DNA from: Solirubrobacteraceae bacterium
GTDB taxonomy: Bacteria; Actinomycetota; Thermoleophilia; Solirubrobacterales; Solirubrobacteraceae
NCBI GenBank assembly: GCA_019683665.1
Contig: JADGIB010000148.1
Location: forward strand, 1 to 8,590
Length of the DNA stretch: 8,590 bases
Direction of reading: 5' to 3'
Shown: positions 6,723 to 8,590 of the stretch, piece after piece
Numbering within the stretch: position 1 is the stretch's first letter
Layout: every line of letters begins with the position of its first letter
Notes under the pieces: model-generated
What the model was told of the DNA's origin: nothing
The model's database searches: none
Seen by the model: the letters and a program-made list of their open reading frames with translations, nothing else
Program-made: the position numbers and the translations under genes

Positions 6723-6760
6723 CGCGCGCTGCGCGACAATGCCGCGGGCGGGGCGCCCGT
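6723..6760 (+). other. Two short GC-rich inverted repeats between the GGDEF-like gene and the MFS gene
   Basis: CGCGC-gct-GCGCG (6723-6735) and CGGGCG-ggg-CGCCCG (6745-6759) could each form a small hairpin in the 60-base spacer. Neither is followed by a T-run, so a canonical intrinsic terminator is not supported. They could be a weak terminator or attenuating structure, or chance in very GC-rich DNA. A GACAAT hexamer (6735-6740) lies between them, 38 bases before the MFS start, and is a weak -10 candidate. Confidence 0.25.
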
Positions 6761-6778
6761 CCCGACCGCTGTCGTCTG

Positions 6779-7954
6779 ATGCCGTTGCGCGAGCTCCTCA
6801 GGCTGCCCGGGGTCGCCGGGCCCTTCGCCGCGTCGATCGTCGGCCGGCTGCCCATGACCGCGATGGGCCTGCTGCTCATCCTCCACGTCGAGGCGCTCAG
6901 CGGGCGGATCGCCGTCGCCGGCCTCGCCGCCGGCGCCTACGCGGCCGGCCTGGCCGTCGGGGCGCCGCTGCTGGGCCGGCTCATCGACCGCCACGGGCCG
7001 GCCGCCGTGCTCGTCCCGTGCGCGGCGCTCGGCGCGTCGGCCTGCCTGGCGCTGGCGGCGACGCCGCCGGGCGCGCCGGCCGAGGCCGCGGTCGCGCTCG
7101 CCGTGCCGATCGGGGTCGGGATGCCGCCGCTGGGCTCGACGCTGCGGGCGCTGTGGACGGAGCTGCCCGACCCGGCGCAGCGGCACGCGGCGTTCGCGCT
7201 CGACTCGGCCGTCGTCGAGGCGCTGTTCGTCGTCGGCCCGGTCGCGGTCGCCGGCGGCCTCGGCGCCTGGTCGACGCGGGCGGCGTTCGCCGTCTGCGCC
7301 GCCGCGCTCGTGGCCGGGACCGTCGGCTACGTCGTCCAGCCGGCGGTGCGCGCCTGGCGCGCGCAGCCCTGCGAGGGAGGGCTCGCCGGGCCGCTCGCCG
7401 CCCCCGTCGTCCGCGTCCTGCTCGTCGTGCTGCTCCTGCTCGGGGCCGGGCTCGGCGCGGTCGAGGTCGGGATCGCCGCGGCGGCGACCGCCGACGGCCA
7501 CCGCGGCTGGGCCGGCCCGCTGCTCGGCCTGTGGGGCCTCGGGTCGATGGTCGGCGCGCTGCTCGTCGCCCGCCGCCCGCCGCCGGCCGACCGCTCGCGC
7601 ACGCTCGTGCGGCGGATCGCCGCGCTCGCTGCCGTCCACGCGCTCCTGGCGGCGACGACGGCGCCGCTGCTGCTCGCGCCGCTGCTGCCGGCCGCGGGCC
7701 TGACGATCGCGCCGGCGCTGAACGCCGTCTTCGTCACGCTCGGCGAGGCCGCGCCGCGCGGGACGGTGACCGAGGCGTTCACGTGGGCGACGTGCGCGAT
7801 CTCGGCCGGCGTCGCCGCCGGGTCGGCGCTCGGGGGCGCGGTCGCGGAGGCGAGCCCGCACGCGCCGTTCCTCCTCGTCGTGGCCCTCGGCGCCCTGGCC
7901 GCCGGGGTCGGCGCCCGGCGGCGGACCGCGATCGCGGCGGTGCAGGCGTCGTGA
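6779..7954 (+). CDS. Major facilitator superfamily transporter
   Basis: 391 residues, rich in Ala/Leu/Val/Gly, with hydrophobic segments consistent with twelve transmembrane helices in two halves joined by a loop around 190-207. The loop between helices 2 and 3 carries a motif-A-like LGRLIDRHG (65-73). The segment ALDSAVVEALFVVGP (140-154) resembles the fifth-helix region of many actinobacterial drug/sugar-type MFS proteins. It should be a secondary transporter in the cytoplasmic membrane; nothing in the sequence names the substrate. The ATG at 6779 is the first start codon after an in-frame stop at 6716-6718 (the stop of the upstream gene), so the start is well bounded; no ribosome site is visible. 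Its last codon and stop overlap the GTG start of the phosphoesterase gene, so the two are probably co-translated. An exporter role is a guess from general similarity. Confidence 0.9.
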   Translation: MPLRELLRLPGVAGPFAASIVGRLPMTAMGLLLILHVEALSGRIAVAGLAAGAYAAGLAVGAPLLGRLIDRHGPAAVLVPCAALGASACLALAATPPGAPAEAAVALAVPIGVGMPPLGSTLRALWTELPDPAQRHAAFALDSAVVEALFVVGPVAVAGGLGAWSTRAAFAVCAAALVAGTVGYVVQPAVRAWRAQPCEGGLAGPLAAPVVRVLLVVLLLLGAGLGAVEVGIAAAATADGHRGWAGPLLGLWGLGSMVGALLVARRPPPADRSRTLVRRIAALAAVHALLAATTAPLLLAPLLPAAGLTIAPALNAVFVTLGEAAPRGTVTEAFTWATCAISAGVAAGSALGGAVAEASPHAPFLLVVALGALAAGVGARRRTAIAAVQAS

Positions 7955-8590
7955 CGACGCTCGTCGTCTCCGACCTGCACCTCGGCGGGCGCACCCGCGC
8001 CGACGTGCTGTGCCACGACCCGGCCGCGCTCGACGCGCTCGTCGCCGCGCTCGACGGCGTGGGGCGCCTCGTCCTGCTCGGCGACGTCCTCGAGCTGCGC
8101 CACGGGCCGGCCGGCGAGGCGCTCGACGCGGCCGCGCCGGTCCTCCAGCGCCTGGGCGCCGCGGTCGACGAGGTCGTCGTCGTGCCCGGCAACCACGACC
8201 ACGCGCTCGTCGGCGCCTGGCTGGAGCGGCGGGCGCGCGAGCGGCCGCCGCGGCTCGGGCTCGAGCGGCGCATCGCCCCGGCCGACGCGTCGTGGATCGC
8301 CGAGGGGCTCGCGCAGCGGCTCGGCGCCCCGACGACGGTCGCCTACCCGGGCGTGTGGCTGCGCGACGACGTCTACGCCACGCACGGCCACTACCTCGAC
8401 CTGCACACGACCGTGCCGACGTTCGAGCGGCTGGCCGCCGGGGTGAGCGTGCGCCAGCTCGGCCCGCTGCCGCCGGGCGCCGACCCCGCCGACTACGAGG
8501 CGCGCCTGGCCCCGGTCTACGGCTGGCTGGACGCGGCCGCCGCGTGGGCGCCCGACGGCCGCCCGCCCGCCGGGCCCGGCGCCGCCGCCC
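7951..8590 (+). CDS. Calcineurin-like metallophosphoesterase, 3'-truncated by window edge
   Basis: 213 codons are visible with no stop before the window end. The metal-binding blocks of the superfamily are in order: SDLHLGG (Asp8, His10), LLGDVLE (Gly44-Asp45), PGNHDH (Asn81, His82, Asp83) and a late THGHYLDLH (His145, His147, His152). This predicts a two-metal phosphoesterase active site. The first beta strand (TTLVVSDLH) begins immediately after the GTG, which supports this start. The start overlaps the MFS stop as GTGA, a sign of translational coupling. There is no signal peptide, so it should be cytoplasmic. The YLDLH after the GH motif, and the length before it, differ from short generic phosphodiesterases of the YfcE type. 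Substrate class (nucleotide, lipid or phosphoprotein) cannot be decided from the visible part. Confidence 0.9.
   Translation, partial: MTTLVVSDLHLGGRTRADVLCHDPAALDALVAALDGVGRLVLLGDVLELRHGPAGEALDAAAPVLQRLGAAVDEVVVVPGNHDHALVGAWLERRARERPPRLGLERRIAPADASWIAEGLAQRLGAPTTVAYPGVWLRDDVYATHGHYLDLHTTVPTFERLAAGVSVRQLGPLPPGADPADYEARLAPVYGWLDAAAAWAPDGRPPAGPGAAA

Noticed and set aside
4574..7861. A minus-strand frame open for about 1095 codons opposite ispH, the GGDEF-like gene and the MFS gene
   Set aside because: Same cause: shadow of the GC-rich coding strand, with Arg/Asp/Gly-rich composition and no motif.
1..8590. tRNA, rRNA, CRISPR, insertion sequence or attachment site
   Set aside because: No cloverleaf-like sequence, repeat-spacer pattern, transposase motif or long terminal inverted repeat was seen, and intergenic space totals only about 200 bases.

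Overview
The window is very GC-rich (about 75% by eye) and almost wholly coding. Codons end overwhelmingly in G or C, and no gap between genes exceeds about 65 bases. The gene set is an MEP-pathway IspH, a WS/DGAT-type acyltransferase, a Rossmann-fold epimerase, an M28 metallohydrolase and a subtilase, and most starts lack a Shine-Dalgarno sequence. Together these suggest an actinobacterium. A Thermoleophilia/Solirubrobacterales-like lineage is my best guess, from general style and not from any marker comparison. I see no insertion sequence, phage gene, tRNA, rRNA, CRISPR array or island boundary; this looks like chromosomal backbone.

Layout. (1) Bases 3-1193, plus strand: the 3' part of a secreted subtilisin-like serine protease, cut at the left edge just after its catalytic Asp region. 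(2) Bases 1194-3725, minus strand: a probable two-gene operon, transcribed as NAD(P)-dependent epimerase/dehydratase then WS/DGAT acyltransferase, with a 30-base gap. The acyltransferase stop abuts the protease stop with no bases between (TGA|TCA). (3) Bases 3766 to the right edge, plus strand: a membrane-anchored M28/glutaminyl-cyclase-like metallohydrolase, ispH, a six-helix membrane protein with a degenerate GGDEF domain, an MFS transporter, and a calcineurin-like phosphoesterase that runs off the right edge. The last two overlap by four bases (GTGA). A 40-base divergent region (3726-3765) separates the minus operon from the plus genes.

How they fit together. The epimerase and acyltransferase probably act in one lipid or acyl-modification pathway (inference). 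IspH supplies isoprenoid precursors. The degenerate GGDEF protein lacks catalytic residues but keeps an RxxD at the inhibitory-site position, so it may sense c-di-GMP instead of making it. The MFS/phosphoesterase pair is translationally coupled, with unknown substrates.

The two most interesting signals are the degenerate GGDEF protein and a hexamer, TANGCT. By hand scan the hexamer occurs only three times on either strand, each time 7-11 bases before an ATG start, as expected of -10 elements of leaderless or near-leaderless promoters. I found no convincing new multi-gene system.
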